Origin: Lysobacteraceae bacterium
Lineage (GTDB): Bacteria; Pseudomonadota; Gammaproteobacteria; Xanthomonadales; Xanthomonadaceae
Assembly (NCBI GenBank): GCA_024508915.1
Contig: JANINR010000056.1
Location: 1 to 41,659 of the forward strand
DNA: 41,659 nucleotides
Direction: 5' to 3'
The notes under the pieces were generated by a model, which did not search any database, was not told the DNA's origin, and saw only the letters and a list, made by a program, of their open reading frames with translations. Shown here piece after piece: positions 16,664-24,880 of this stretch. Each line of letters begins with the position of its first letter. Position 1 is the first letter of the stretch. Both the position numbers and the translations under genes were made by a program.

Positions 16664-17524
16664 ATGAAGACCCCGCAGGCCCTCCAGGCCCTCATCGACG
16701 ACGGCCTGATCGACCAGGTCCTGCGCCCGCTCAAGAGCGGCAAGGAGGCGGCCGTGTACGTCGTCCACGGCGGCGGCGAGGTGCGCTGCGCGAAGGTCTA
16801 CAAGGACATGGCCCAGCGCAGCTTCCAGCAGCGCGTGCAGTACCAGGAAGGCCGCAAGGTGCGCGGCAGCCGCGAGGCGCGCGCGATCGGCAAGGCCACG
16901 CGCTACGGCCGCCGGCAGCAGGAAGAGCAGTGGAAGAACACCGAGGTGGACGCGCTGTACCGCCTGCGCGATGCCGGGGTGCGCGTGCCCGAGCCGCACG
17001 GCTTCTTCCACGGCGTGCTGGTGATGGAGATGGTGACGGATGCCGAGGGCCACGCCGCGCCGCGGCTCGGCGAGTACGCGCCGACGCCGGAGGAGGCGCG
17101 GGCATTCCACGCGATCCTGGTGCGGCAGGTCGTGCGCATGCTGTGCTGCGGCCTGATCCACGGCGACCTGTCGCCGTACAACGTGCTGGTCGGGCCGGAC
17201 GGCCCGGTGCTGATCGATTTCCCGCAGGTCGTCAGCGCCGGCGGCAACAACGCGGCGCGGCAGATGCTGCTGCGCGACGTCAACACGCTCACCGCCTACC
17301 TCGGGCGCTGGGCGCCGGAATTGCTCGACACCTGGTACGGCGAGGAGATGTGGGCGCTGTTCGAGACCGGCAGCCTGCAACCGGACACCGAGCTCAGCGG
17401 GACATTCGTGCATGACGAGCACGTCGCCGACGTCGGCAGCGTGCGCGAGGCGATCGAGGAGGCGCGGCAGGAAGCGCTGATCCGCCAGCAGGGCCGCGAA
17501 GCCGCCGAAGCGGACGAGCGCTAG
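16664..17524 (+). CDS. RIO1-like serine protein kinase (PA4780 type)
   Basis: 286 residues. [12 protein letters not shown] near residue 24 forms the nucleotide loop, CAKVYKD carries the ATP-binding lysine, and the RIO catalytic loop is [11 protein letters not shown] with metal-binding LIDFPQVV, the DFPQ-type motif of RIO kinases. A long charged insert ([27 protein letters not shown]) and C-terminal acidic helices complete the family layout. Archaeal and eukaryotic RIO1 act in ribosome maturation; the role of bacterial PA4780-like members is less clear. The ATG at 16664 is chosen because homology starts there. It is divergent from the small GGRIEVLG protein. Confidence 0.9.
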   Translation: MKTPQALQALIDDGLIDQVLRPLKSGKEAAVYVVHGGGEVRCAKVYKDMAQRSFQQRVQYQEGRKVRGSREARAIGKATRYGRRQQEEQWKNTEVDALYRLRDAGVRVPEPHGFFHGVLVMEMVTDAEGHAAPRLGEYAPTPEEARAFHAILVRQVVRMLCCGLIHGDLSPYNVLVGPDGPVLIDFPQVVSAGGNNAARQMLLRDVNTLTAYLGRWAPELLDTWYGEEMWALFETGSLQPDTELSGTFVHDEHVADVGSVREAIEEARQEALIRQQGREAAEADER

Positions 17525-17568
17525 GGCCGCACTCACGGGCGGGTCACGCCGGGCGGGATCGCGACGCC

Positions 17569-17574
17569 TACAAT
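17569..17574 (+). promoter_or_regulatory. -10-like TACAAT placed for a leaderless transcript
   Basis: TACAAT, six bases, then ATG at 17581. Sequence and spacing match the icmF start region (TACAATCGGCGGATG against TACAATCGCGCGATG). No Shine-Dalgarno is present. Confidence 0.5.
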
Positions 17575-17580
17575 CGCGCG

Positions 17581-18585
17581 ATGATCCCGCTGTCGATCCT
17601 CGATCTCGCGCCCGTCGGCGAGGGCCGCACGCCCGCCGACACCTTCGCCCACATGCTCGACCTCGCGCGGCTGGGCGAGTCGCTGGGCTATCGGCGCTTC
17701 TGGCTCGCCGAGCACCACAACATGCCGGGCATCGCCAGCGCCGCGACGGCGGTGCTGATCGCGCATGTCGCCGCCCACACGCGCACGATCCGCGTCGGCG
17801 CGGGCGGGGTGATGCTGCCCAACCACGCGCCGCTGCAGGTGGCGGAGCAGTTCGCCACGCTCGGCACGCTGCATCCGGGCCGCATCGACCTCGGGCTCGG
17901 GCGCGCGCCGGGCACCGACCAGGCCGCGACGCGCGCGCTGCGCCGCTACTACAGCGCGGCCGACGAATTCCCCGCCGACGTGGTCGAGCTGCTGTCGTAC
18001 TTCGAACCGGTACAGCCGGGCCAGGACGTGCAGGCGGTGCCGGGGCCCGGCGTCGAGGTCGAAGCCTGGATCCTGGGGTCCAGCCTGTTCGGTGCGCGGC
18101 TCGCGGCGATGCTCGGCTTGCCCTACGCCTTCGCCTCGCACTTCGCGCCGGCGATGCTCGAGGAGGCGCTCGCGCTGTACCGCGCGGAATTCCGCCCCTC
18201 GCCGCGGCTCGCGCGGCCGCACGCGATGCTGGCGATCAATGTCGTCGTCGCCGACACGGACGCGGAAGCGCAACGCCTGTTCACCACGCAGCAGCAGGCC
18301 TTCGCCAATTTGCGCCGCGGGCGGCCGGGACTGGTGCCCGCGCCGCTGGCGTCGGCCGAGGCGGTGCGGTCGCGCTACGACGCGCGGCTGCTCGCGACCG
18401 TGGACGAGGCGCTCGCGTGCGCCGCGGTCGGCGGCGTCGAGTCGGTGCGCTCGCAGCTGGCCGCGTTCGTCGCGCGCCATCGGCCGGACGAGCTGATCCT
18501 CACCGCGAACATCCACGATCCCGCGGCGCGCCTGCGGTCGTTCGAACTGGCCATGGAAGCCGCGCGCGGCATCGGTGGCGGCTAG
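17581..18585 (+). CDS. LLM-class flavin-dependent oxidoreductase (luciferase-like monooxygenase)
   Basis: 334 residues, the usual size for the MsnO8/YhbW group of the luciferase-like family. Key segments are [12 protein letters not shown] at the start, [55 protein letters not shown] and a late SRYDARL-like region. These bind reduced flavin supplied by a separate reductase; the physiological substrate of this subgroup is mostly unknown. It overlaps the convergent TrmY-like gene by 4 bases. A TACAAT element six bases before the ATG suggests a leaderless mRNA. Confidence 0.92.
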   Translation: MIPLSILDLAPVGEGRTPADTFAHMLDLARLGESLGYRRFWLAEHHNMPGIASAATAVLIAHVAAHTRTIRVGAGGVMLPNHAPLQVAEQFATLGTLHPGRIDLGLGRAPGTDQAATRALRRYYSAADEFPADVVELLSYFEPVQPGQDVQAVPGPGVEVEAWILGSSLFGARLAAMLGLPYAFASHFAPAMLEEALALYRAEFRPSPRLARPHAMLAINVVVADTDAEAQRLFTTQQQAFANLRRGRPGLVPAPLASAEAVRSRYDARLLATVDEALACAAVGGVESVRSQLAAFVARHRPDELILTANIHDPAARLRSFELAMEAARGIGGG

Positions 18586-19175
18586 CGTTCGTCGAGCGCG
18601 TGGTGGATCAGCACCACGCACTGCGAGGCGAACAGCATCCGCGAGCCGAGCGTGATCTTCTTCGCGCCGAGGCGCTCGAGGCTGCCGAAGGTCTTCTTCG
18701 GCATCGGGATGTGGTCGGTGAGCAGGAAGCAGGGGGCGTCGCCGAAGGCCTGTTCCCGGATCGGCGCGCCCTTGCGGTCCATCACGAACAGCTGGTGATC
18801 CGCGGCGAGCTCCTGCACGAGGCGCTCGAACGCGATCGTGCGCACGGTGACGCCGGATTCCACCGCGCGTTCCTCTTCCTTGCCCATGCCGCGCGAGGCG
18901 TCGAGCGCCTTGGCGACCTTGCCGAGCAGGGCGCGCTCGTCGAAGCCGCCGATGTCGTGCATCGCGCCGGCCTCGAAGCGGATCGCGCGCGAGAAGTCGG
19001 CGGTGCTTTCCAGCACCAGGTACACGACGACGTCGGGGCGATGCGACTGCGCGACGAAGATCGCGTTCATCAGCGTGTGCGCCAGGATCTCGGGATGCGC
19101 CTCCTGGCCGACGGCCGCGAGCAGCTTCGAGCCGTCGGTGGGCGCGGCGCGGGCTCTCAACACAAAGGTTCGCAT
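18582..19175 (-). CDS. TrmY-like SPOUT RNA methyltransferase (pseudouridine N1-type, COG1901)
   Basis: 197 residues. It starts [13 protein letters not shown], with [24 protein letters not shown] in the first third and a C-terminal SPOUT knot region ([20 protein letters not shown] ... [23 protein letters not shown]). Archaeal TrmY methylates N1 of pseudouridine 54 in tRNA using S-adenosylmethionine. Bacterial tRNAs carry 5-methyluridine at position 54, so the substrate of bacterial homologs is unclear. Family assignment rests on recalled patterns and fits well in length. It is divergent from the MFS gene and overlaps the LLM gene by 4 bases at its end. Confidence 0.8.
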   Translation of the reverse strand: MRTFVLRARAAPTDGSKLLAAVGQEAHPEILAHTLMNAIFVAQSHRPDVVVYLVLESTADFSRAIRFEAGAMHDIGGFDERALLGKVAKALDASRGMGKEEERAVESGVTVRTIAFERLVQELAADHQLFVMDRKGAPIREQAFGDAPCFLLTDHIPMPKKTFGSLERLGAKKITLGSRMLFASQCVVLIHHALDER

Positions 19176-19185
19176 CGGGGGTCCG

Positions 19186-19191
19186 TAGAAT
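19186..19191 (+). promoter_or_regulatory. -10-like TAGAAT upstream of MFS exporter
   Basis: TAGAAT overlaps a possible in-frame ATG at 19190. If it is the -10, transcription would begin near 19198 and the real start codon must be further down, at 19235 or 19244. No clear -35 was found. Confidence 0.35.
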
Positions 19192-19234
19192 GGGGCGCGG
19201 CGCAGCTACTTTCTCATATCCCCGACGGCCACCG

Positions 19235-20533
19235 ATGCAAGGCATGTTCCATTCACTGCGGAGCCGCAACTACCGTCTCTGGGCGGCCGGCGCGCTGGTG
19301 TCGAACCTGGGCACGTGGATGCAGCGCATCGGCCAGGACTGGCTGGTGCTGGCGGTGCTCACCGACCACAGCGCGACGGCGGTGGGCTGGGTGATGGCCC
19401 TGCAGTTCGGACCGTCGCTGCTGCTGCTGCCGCTGTCGGGGCACGCCGCCGACCACATGGATCGGCGCAGGCTGCTGCTGCTCACGCAGGGCGCGGCGGG
19501 GCTGCTCGCGCTGGGCCTGGGCATCGTCACGCTGGCGGGCGTCGTCCAGCTCTGGCACGTGTATGGCTTCGCGCTGCTGCTGGGCTGCGTCACCGCGTTC
19601 GACGCGCCGGTGCGGCAGGCGTTCGTGTCCGACCTGGTGCGCGACAGCCTGGCCAACGCGGTGGCGCTCAACTCGGCCTCGTTCAACGCGGCGCGCATGG
19701 TGGGCCCCGCGATCGCGGGCCTGCTGATCGCGGCGGTGGGCGAGGGCTGGCTGTTCCTCGTCAACGCGGCCTCGTACGCGGCGGTGCTGGTGTCGCTGGG
19801 CTGGCTGCGCGTGCACGAGCTGCATCCGCATCCGCCGCCGGAGCGTGCCCACGGCGGCCTGCTTGCGGGCCTGCATTACGTGCGGCAGCGGCCGGACCTG
19901 GTCGCGGTCCTGGTGATGCTGGCGCTGATCGGGACGTTCGGTTTCAACTTCGCGATCTTCATCTCGACCATGTCGCTGACGGTCTTCCACGGCGACGCAA
20001 GCCAGTACGGCCTGCTGACCTCGGCGATGGCGGTGGGCACGATGGGCGGCGCGCTGCTGTCCGCGCGCCGGCCGTTCCCAGGGATGGTGCTGATGGGCGG
20101 CGCCGCGGCGGTGTTCGGCGTCACCCTGGCGCTGGCCGCCGTCATGCCGGGGCCGTGGTCGTTCGCGGTCTTGCTGTTCGTCGTCGGGCTGGCGGCACTG
20201 ACGTTCATGACCGCGAGCAATTCGATGATGCAGCTCACCACCGAGCGCGGCATGCGCGGACGCGTGCTGGCGCTGCGCATCGCGGTGGTGATGGGCGGCA
20301 CGCCGATCGGCGCGCCGCTGGTGGGCTGGGTGGTCGACCGGTTCGGTGCGCGCTGGGCGCTGGGCGTGGGTGCGCTGTCGGGCATCGCGGCCGCGGGCGT
20401 CGCGCTCGCGTACCTGGTCCGCCACCGCAACCTGCGCGTGCACCGCGTGGGCGGGCGGCTTCGGCTGTCGCTCCAGCCCGCGCCCGGCGAAACGGCGGGA
20501 ACCGCGGTGGCGGCCGGCGAACGCGTGACCTGA
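19235..20533 (+). CDS. MFS transporter (EntS/DHA3-like exporter)
   Basis: 432 residues from ATG 19235, or 429 from 19244. It begins FHSLRSRNYRLWAAGALVSNLGTWMQRIGQDWLVL, the typical opening of the EntS-like DHA3 group. The loop 2-3 signature reads GHAADHMDRRRLLLLTQ. About 11-12 membrane segments are visible. TSFxAARMVGP-like NSASFNAARMVGPAIAG in the fifth segment is a strong family mark. Members export siderophores, drugs or macrolides; nothing nearby indicates the cargo. Divergent from the TrmY-like gene. Confidence 0.9.
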   Translation: MQGMFHSLRSRNYRLWAAGALVSNLGTWMQRIGQDWLVLAVLTDHSATAVGWVMALQFGPSLLLLPLSGHAADHMDRRRLLLLTQGAAGLLALGLGIVTLAGVVQLWHVYGFALLLGCVTAFDAPVRQAFVSDLVRDSLANAVALNSASFNAARMVGPAIAGLLIAAVGEGWLFLVNAASYAAVLVSLGWLRVHELHPHPPPERAHGGLLAGLHYVRQRPDLVAVLVMLALIGTFGFNFAIFISTMSLTVFHGDASQYGLLTSAMAVGTMGGALLSARRPFPGMVLMGGAAAVFGVTLALAAVMPGPWSFAVLLFVVGLAALTFMTASNSMMQLTTERGMRGRVLALRIAVVMGGTPIGAPLVGWVVDRFGARWALGVGALSGIAAAGVALAYLVRHRNLRVHRVGGRLRLSLQPAPGETAGTAVAAGERVT

Positions 20534-20582
20534 GCCCGTTGCGACAGGATTCCGGCACGGAACGCCCGTTGCCCGATGCGAT

Positions 20583-21239
20583 TCAGCCCGGCGTGCCAGC
20601 CGCCTCGAAGACGGCGCGCTGCGCAGCGAACGCGCGCTGGTAGGCCGGCCTTGCCTCGCCCCGGGCCACGTAGGCGGCGAGGCTCGGCTCGGCGTCCACC
20701 AGGCCCGACGCGCGCAGCCGCTGCAGCACGGAGATCATCAGCAGGTCGCCCGCGCTGAATGCGCCGTCCAGCCATTCGCGGCCGTCCAGGTGCGCCGCCA
20801 GCTGGGCCAGGCGCGTGCGCACGCGCGCTTCGAGCATCGGCTGCCGCTGCTCGAACCATGGCTCGTCGCGCTCGACGATCGTGGGCATCGTGAACTCGAG
20901 GATCGGCGGCTCGACGGTGCTGAGCGCCGCGAACATCCACATCACGGCGCGTGCCCGCGCGTCCACGTCGGTCGGCAGCAGCACGCCGGGATGGCGTTCG
21001 GCGAGGTGCATCAGGATCCCGCCCGACTCGAACAGCACCAGCGACCCCGCCTCGTACGTCGGGATCTGCCCGAAGGGATTGCGCGCCAGGTGGCCCGGCT
21101 GCTTCATCGCTTCGAACGAGAGCAGGCGCACGTCGTAGGGCTGGCCGATCTCCTCCAGCGCCCAGCGCACCCGCATGTCGCGGGCGAGGCCGCGGCCGCG
21201 GTCGGGGGAGCGCTCGAAGGCAGTGATGGTCGGGGTCAT
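20583..21239 (-). CDS. Glutathione S-transferase family protein
   Basis: 218 residues. A thioredoxin-like N-terminal domain (about 1-85) has the conserved cis-proline segment NPFGQIPTYEAG and the glutathione-contact pair LFESGGIL. It is followed by the all-helical domain with EWLDGAFSAGDLLMISVLQRL, the N-capping box. The N-terminus lacks an obvious cysteine active site (FERSPDRGRGLARDMR), so a serine or arginine in that loop may do the work. Soluble; the substrate is unknown. The ATG at 21239 was chosen because the domain starts there; the longer upstream frame has no homology. Confidence 0.88.
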   Translation of the reverse strand: MTPTITAFERSPDRGRGLARDMRVRWALEEIGQPYDVRLLSFEAMKQPGHLARNPFGQIPTYEAGSLVLFESGGILMHLAERHPGVLLPTDVDARARAVMWMFAALSTVEPPILEFTMPTIVERDEPWFEQRQPMLEARVRTRLAQLAAHLDGREWLDGAFSAGDLLMISVLQRLRASGLVDAEPSLAAYVARGEARPAYQRAFAAQRAVFEAAGTPG

Positions 21240-21390
21240 GTCGGTCCGGGCTCCCTGGTCGGATGCGTGAAGAGGTGGGGCCGATGCGCAACGGCGCATT
21301 GCCCGGCGCTGTGGCACTCTGCCACGTTCCCGGCGCGCCGCGGCGCGGCCCAGAGGCGCCGGAGCCATGCACACGAACCGGAGGATCCCC

Positions 21391-21831
21391 ATGAAGATCG
21401 TCACCAGCCTCAGCTTCCGCGGCCAGTGCCGCGAGGCCTTCGAGTTCTACGCGAAGGTGCTCGGCGGCAAGGTCACGGCCGCCTTCCCGTACGGCGACAT
21501 GCCGCCCGGCTCGCCGATGGCCGATGCGAAATACCGCGACTGGCTCATGCACTGCTGGCTCGAAGTCGGCGACCAGGCGCTCATGGGCGCGGACATGGAC
21601 GAGGCGTGGGCGCCGAACATCGGCAAGCCGAAGAACGGTTTCGACGTCACCCTGCACACCACCGACGCCGCCGAGGCGCGCCGCTGGTTCGATGCGCTGA
21701 AGGAAGGCGGCACGGTGGTGATGGACTTCGCCGAAACCTTCTGGTCGCCGGGCTTCGGCAGCCTGGTCGACCGCTTCGGCGTGCCGTGGATGGTCAACAC
21801 CAATCCCGCGCAGGACGAAACGACCCGCTAG
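21391..21831 (+). CDS. VOC-family protein (PhnB-like)
   Basis: 146 residues. Begins MKIVTSLSFRGQCREAFEFYAKVLGG, the standard opening of the PhnB/3-demethylubiquinone methyltransferase-like branch of the vicinal oxygen chelate superfamily, and closes with WSPGFGSLVDRFGVPWMVN. Function in most members is unknown. GGAGG lies 8 bases before the ATG at 21391, so this start is preferred over the in-frame ATG at 21367. It is followed by a second VOC protein on the opposite strand, only 19 bases away. The 151 bases before it (21240-21390) show nothing clear. Confidence 0.88.
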   Translation: MKIVTSLSFRGQCREAFEFYAKVLGGKVTAAFPYGDMPPGSPMADAKYRDWLMHCWLEVGDQALMGADMDEAWAPNIGKPKNGFDVTLHTTDAAEARRWFDALKEGGTVVMDFAETFWSPGFGSLVDRFGVPWMVNTNPAQDETTR

Positions 21832-21850
21832 ACGCGGAGGCCGCGCCGGG

Positions 21851-22330
21851 TCAGCCCCGGAACGCGGCCTCGATCTTCGCGACGTCGATCTTCGTCATCT
21901 CCATCATCGCGTCGAAGGCGCGCTTGGCCGCGGCGCGGTCGGGGCTGGTGAACGCTTCGGTGAGCACGCGCGGCGTGATCTGCCACGACACGCCCCACTT
22001 GTCCTTGCACCAGCCGCATGCGCTTTCCCGGCCGCCGTTGCCGACGATCGCGTTCCAGTAGCGGTCGGTTTCTTCCTGGTCGTCGGTGGCGACCTGGAAG
22101 GAGAACGCTTCGGTCTGCCTGAACGCCGGGCCGCCGTTCAGGCCGGCGCAGGGGATGCCCATCACCGTGAACTCGACCACGAGGATGTCGCCCTGCCTGC
22201 CGTCCGGGAAGTCGCCCGGCGCGCGGTGCACCGCGCCGACCGTCGTGTCCGGGAAGGTGCGGGCGTAGAACTCGGCGGCCTCGAGGGCGTCGCGGTCGTA
22301 CCACAGGACGGCGGTGTTCTTGGGGATCAT
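21851..22330 (-). CDS. VOC-family protein (PhnB-like), second member
   Basis: 159 residues. Opening NTAVLWYDRDALEAAEFYARTFPDTTVG and central GIPCAGLNGGPAFRQTEAFSFQV are typical of the subgroup annotated as 3-demethylubiquinone-9 3-methyltransferase-like. The segment SACGWCKDKWGVSWQITPRVL is the characteristic second half. A late MMEMTKIDVAKIEAAF helix is also family-typical. No biochemical role is established. Convergent with the preceding VOC gene and divergent from the CPBP-like membrane gene. The two VOC proteins are only distantly similar, so they are not a recent duplication. Confidence 0.88.
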   Translation of the reverse strand: MIPKNTAVLWYDRDALEAAEFYARTFPDTTVGAVHRAPGDFPDGRQGDILVVEFTVMGIPCAGLNGGPAFRQTEAFSFQVATDDQEETDRYWNAIVGNGGRESACGWCKDKWGVSWQITPRVLTEAFTSPDRAAAKRAFDAMMEMTKIDVAKIEAAFRG

Positions 22331-22399
22331 GCGGCGTCTCCTCGGGCGTGGGCCGGGAGTAGACTTTGCAGCCGTTCGCGCCTCCTGGGAAGCCTCCGC

Positions 22400-23194
22400 A
22401 TGCGATCCGCCGCCATCGCCGCCTGGCTCGCCGGCTTCCTGCTGCTGGACCTCTACGCGAACCTCGTGCCGAAGTGGGTCGGCTTCGCCATCCCGGCATG
22501 GCTGGGGTACGTGGCTGGGTTCTTCGTGCTCGCGTTCCTGGTGTGCCGCCACGGGCTGGGCCTGCGCCGCGCGGCGGACGTCGGGCTCGGCCGCGAGCGC
22601 GGCTGGCTGCGGCAGCTGGCGTTCGGCTTCGCGGTGGGCTTCGGGATCTGGGCGGTGAAGAATCTCGTGTTCGCGGCCATGGGCAAGTTCGAATTGGCGG
22701 GCTGGCGCGACCTGGGCTACGTCGTGCCGCTGCTCGCGCAGGCGCTGGTCGGGATGTTCCTCGCGTCGGCCATCAACGACCTGATGATCCGCGGCTACGG
22801 CCTGGCGTTCTGCCGCCGCTTCGGGCTGATGGCGTGGTACCTGCTCCTGACCAGCGTCGTCTACGCGCTCGACGATGCGTGGAACGAAGGATTCGAGTTC
22901 GGCAACCTGGCCTTCTCGCTCGTGCTCGGTGCGTCGCTCGCGTACACCGTGGTGAAGACGGGCGCGATCTGGATGAGCATCGGCATCCACTGGGGCGGGA
23001 ACATGTGCTTCCGGGCGATGTCCGGCTTCGACGGCAACGGCGTCGTGCGACTGGAGCACGTGATCGACGGCCCGCGCTTCGAGTACGCGGGCATCGCGGT
23101 GACGGCGCTGATGTTCCCGTTGCTGGTGTTCGCGTTGCGGCGCTGCGCGCCGCCGGATCAGCGCAGGTCGACGTCGCCCACCTTGTCCTTGTAG
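22400..23194 (+). CDS. CPBP-family intramembrane protein, catalytic motif degenerate
   Basis: 264 residues, with about seven or eight membrane segments. The CPBP (type II CAAX-protease/bacteriocin-processing) core is in the middle: motif 1, usually EExxxR, reads NDLMIRGYG, and motif 3 reads IGIHWGGNM with the HxxxN pair intact. The loss of both glutamates (N and D instead) makes protease activity doubtful. The weak segment YALDDAWNEGFEF sits where motif 2 would be. The 3' end overlaps the convergent PNPOx-like gene by 37 bases, a long overlap. Upstream TAGACT near 22353 may be a -10. Confidence 0.78.
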   Translation: MRSAAIAAWLAGFLLLDLYANLVPKWVGFAIPAWLGYVAGFFVLAFLVCRHGLGLRRAADVGLGRERGWLRQLAFGFAVGFGIWAVKNLVFAAMGKFELAGWRDLGYVVPLLAQALVGMFLASAINDLMIRGYGLAFCRRFGLMAWYLLLTSVVYALDDAWNEGFEFGNLAFSLVLGASLAYTVVKTGAIWMSIGIHWGGNMCFRAMSGFDGNGVVRLEHVIDGPRFEYAGIAVTALMFPLLVFALRRCAPPDQRRSTSPTLSL

Positions 23195-23637
23195 TCCTGC
23201 TTCGGGTCGCTGCCGAGCAGCAGCTTCACGCCCGCCAGCAGGCTGTTCTCGTTGAGCCAGACGTGCGCTTCGGCCGCGTCCATGCGCAGCAGGCGCAGCT
23301 TGGGATCGTCCTTGCCTTCGAACCAGGCGGCGATGAAGGGATTCCAGAGGCGGTCGATGACGGCGCGGTCGTTGTCGGCCACGAGCGGGCCGGTGACGGT
23401 GGCGAACACATCATGGCCCTTCGCGGCGAAGCTGGCGGTGCCGGTGATGCCGGAGGACGCCTCGAGCGCCTTGCCCAGGTCGGTCTCGGAGGAGGTGAAG
23501 AACCACAGCGGCGCGCGGTCGTCCTCGGCGATCGCGGTCATCGGCCGCGGCGCGATGCCGTCGGCGCCGAGCATGAGCGTGCGGTCGTCGTTGAGGTGCT
23601 TCCAGAAGCGCGCTTCGAGTTCGCGGGTGTCGGCCAT
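23158..23637 (-). CDS. Pyridoxamine 5'-phosphate oxidase-like (general stress protein 26 type)
   Basis: 159 residues. The split-barrel flavin-binding fold is suggested by RPMTAIAEDDRAPLWFFTSSETD, VFATVTGPLVADNDRAVIDRLWNPFIAAWFEGKDDPKLRLLRM and AHVWLNENS. This matches the general-stress-protein branch of the PNPOx-like family, where members bind FMN or FAD without being true PNP oxidases. It is followed 4 bases before its own promoter-proximal neighbour at 23651-23941, which lies upstream on the same strand, so the two form a likely operon. Overlaps the CPBP gene by 37 bases. Confidence 0.88.
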   Translation of the reverse strand: MADTRELEARFWKHLNDDRTLMLGADGIAPRPMTAIAEDDRAPLWFFTSSETDLGKALEASSGITGTASFAAKGHDVFATVTGPLVADNDRAVIDRLWNPFIAAWFEGKDDPKLRLLRMDAAEAHVWLNENSLLAGVKLLLGSDPKQDYKDKVGDVDLR

Positions 23638-23650
23638 GGCGTCTTTGCTC

Positions 23651-23941
23651 CTAGTGTTGGTCCGGCGTGCCTTGGGCGGGATCGGCGGCGCGGTAAGCGC
23701 GGTATTCCGCGTCGTGGAGGTGGCGCAGCGCCTCCTGCATCGGGGGCGGCAGGCGCGCGTAGTCGAGGATGACCTTGTCGTCGTGCACGTCGCGCACGGC
23801 GTCGGCGGCCACGGTGAAGTCGCCGCCGTTCTCGATGTTGATCACGGCGTGATCCGCATCCCTGATCTCGCGCACGGCGCCGGCGGGGTCGTTGCCGTCG
23901 GCGAGGAACACCATGAAGCCGGGTTCGATGGCCTGGGGCAT
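23651..23941 (-). CDS. Small conserved protein, possibly PRC-barrel/DUF2171-like
   Basis: 96 residues, acidic and soluble. The stretch GFMVFLADGNDPAGAVREIRD followed by FTVAADAVRDVHDDKVILDY resembles the beta-rich DUF2171/PRC-barrel pattern, in which a short domain is used in stress-related proteins. The similarity is by eye only. It is upstream of the PNPOx-like gene on the same strand, 13 bases apart. Its start is 82 bases from the FNR-like palindrome at 24023-24036, which lies in the divergent gap with the cupin gene. Confidence 0.6.
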   Translation of the reverse strand: MPQAIEPGFMVFLADGNDPAGAVREIRDADHAVINIENGGDFTVAADAVRDVHDDKVILDYARLPPPMQEALRHLHDAEYRAYRAADPAQGTPDQH

Positions 23942-24090
23942 GGCGGGATCTCCTGGACGGGAACGACAGGATCGCCGCGGCACGGTCGCGGCGGGGTGAA
24001 CCACCCTGGCGCCGTCCGCGGCTTGATCCTGGTCAATACCGTCTCCGCGGTGCGTGGCAGGCTGGTCCTGTCTGCCACGCGAGGTGACCC
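23942..24090. promoter_or_regulatory. Divergent regulatory region between 23941 (minus) and 24091 (plus) genes
   Basis: 149 bases with no gene. It contains the FNR-like palindrome at 24023-24036. The cupin gene has GAGGTGA as ribosome-binding site 4-10 bases before its ATG. Confidence 0.5.
24023..24036. promoter_or_regulatory. FNR/ANR-like box TTGAT-CCTG-GTCAA
   Basis: TTGAT-N4-GTCAA matches the CRP/FNR-family consensus TTGAT-N4-ATCAA at 9 of 10 defined bases. Its centre lies about 61 bases before the cupin ATG and about 88 bases before the start of the divergent gene at 23941. If used as a class II site for the cupin gene, transcription would start near 24071. Confidence 0.6.
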
Positions 24091-24474
24091 ATGGACGCCG
24101 CCAACGAATCGATCCGCGAACTTGCGAAGGAAAACAGGGACTTCCGGCGCGTCGTCGCCACCGGGCCGCACGCGCAGGTCGTGCTGATGTGCCTGCGGCG
24201 CGGCGAAGCCATCGGTGCCGAGGTGCACGAGGACACCGACCAGGTCTTCATCGTCGCCAAGGGCAGCGGCGAGGCGGTGGTTGCGGGCGCGACCCAGCCG
24301 TTGCAGAAGGGCTCGGTGCTGCTGGTGCCGGCGGGCACGCGCCACGACATCCGCAACACCGGCGAGAAGCGCCTGCGACTGGTCACGATCTACGCGCCGC
24401 CGCACCATCCGCCCGGCACGGTGCACGCGACCCGCGACGACGCGGTGCGCGCGGAGGCCGCGGCGCATGCATGA
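24091..24474 (+). CDS. Cupin-domain protein
   Basis: 127 residues, a single cupin barrel. Motif 1 reads GAEVHEDTDQVFIVAKGSGEAVV and motif 2 reads GSVLLVPAGTRHDIRNTG; the histidines H in VHEDTD and RHDIRN, with D and Q, are candidate metal ligands. Small stand-alone cupins of this type are often annotated as mannose-6-phosphate isomerase-like without known activity. The FNR-like box upstream and the overlap with the SpoIIAA-like gene (8 bases) place it first in a two-gene operon, perhaps three with the DUF3228 gene. Confidence 0.88.
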   Translation: MDAANESIRELAKENRDFRRVVATGPHAQVVLMCLRRGEAIGAEVHEDTDQVFIVAKGSGEAVVAGATQPLQKGSVLLVPAGTRHDIRNTGEKRLRLVTIYAPPHHPPGTVHATRDDAVRAEAAAHA

Positions 24475-24847
24475 CTTCATCGCCGCTGCCGGCGACGTCG
24501 TCGCCGTGACCGTGTCGGACAAGCTCAGCAGCGCCGATCTCTCGGCGATGATGGACCGCATCGAAGCGGCGATGGCGGCGCACGAGGTGATCCACGTGTA
24601 CGTCGAAACCCGGTCGCTCGACGGCATCGAGATCGCCGGCTTCGGTGCCCACGTCGCCCGCGCGATGCCCATGCTCGGCAAGCTCCGGCGTTTCGGGCGC
24701 GTGGCCGTGGTCGCCGACCAGGCCTGGGTGCGCGAGGGCTCGAGGCTCGAGAGCGCGCTGCTGCCGGGCGTGAGCTACCGCGTCTTCCTGCCGTCCGAAC
24801 GCAACGAGGCGCTGGCCTGGGTGCGGGGCGGGAGCCGCGCGGCGTAG
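24467..24847 (+). CDS. SpoIIAA-like STAS protein (DUF3478 family)
   Basis: 126 residues. The fold pattern is that of the SpoIIAA-like family: an initial strand VVAVTVSDKLSSADLSAMMDRIEAAM, HVYVETRSLDGIE, then LRRFGRVAVVADQAWVREGSRLESALLPGVSYRVFLPSERNEALAWV. These proteins have an anti-sigma-antagonist-like fold and are predicted lipid- or partner-binding, with no established reaction. The ATG at 24467 overlaps the cupin stop by 8 bases, so translation is coupled. An alternative ATG at 24471 is in a different frame. Confidence 0.82.
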   Translation: MHDFIAAAGDVVAVTVSDKLSSADLSAMMDRIEAAMAAHEVIHVYVETRSLDGIEIAGFGAHVARAMPMLGKLRRFGRVAVVADQAWVREGSRLESALLPGVSYRVFLPSERNEALAWVRGGSRAA

Positions 24848-24868
24848 CGTCGAGACGCGGCGGGCTGG

Positions 24869-24874
24869 CATAGT
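24869..24874 (+). promoter_or_regulatory. -10-like CATAGT six bases before ATG
   Basis: CATAGT, six bases, ATG at 24881: the same spacing as at 1621, 7231 and 17569. GCGGGG lies in the spacer and could instead act as a weak ribosome-binding site, so a leaderless reading is tentative. Confidence 0.3.
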
Positions 24875-24880
24875 GCGGGG

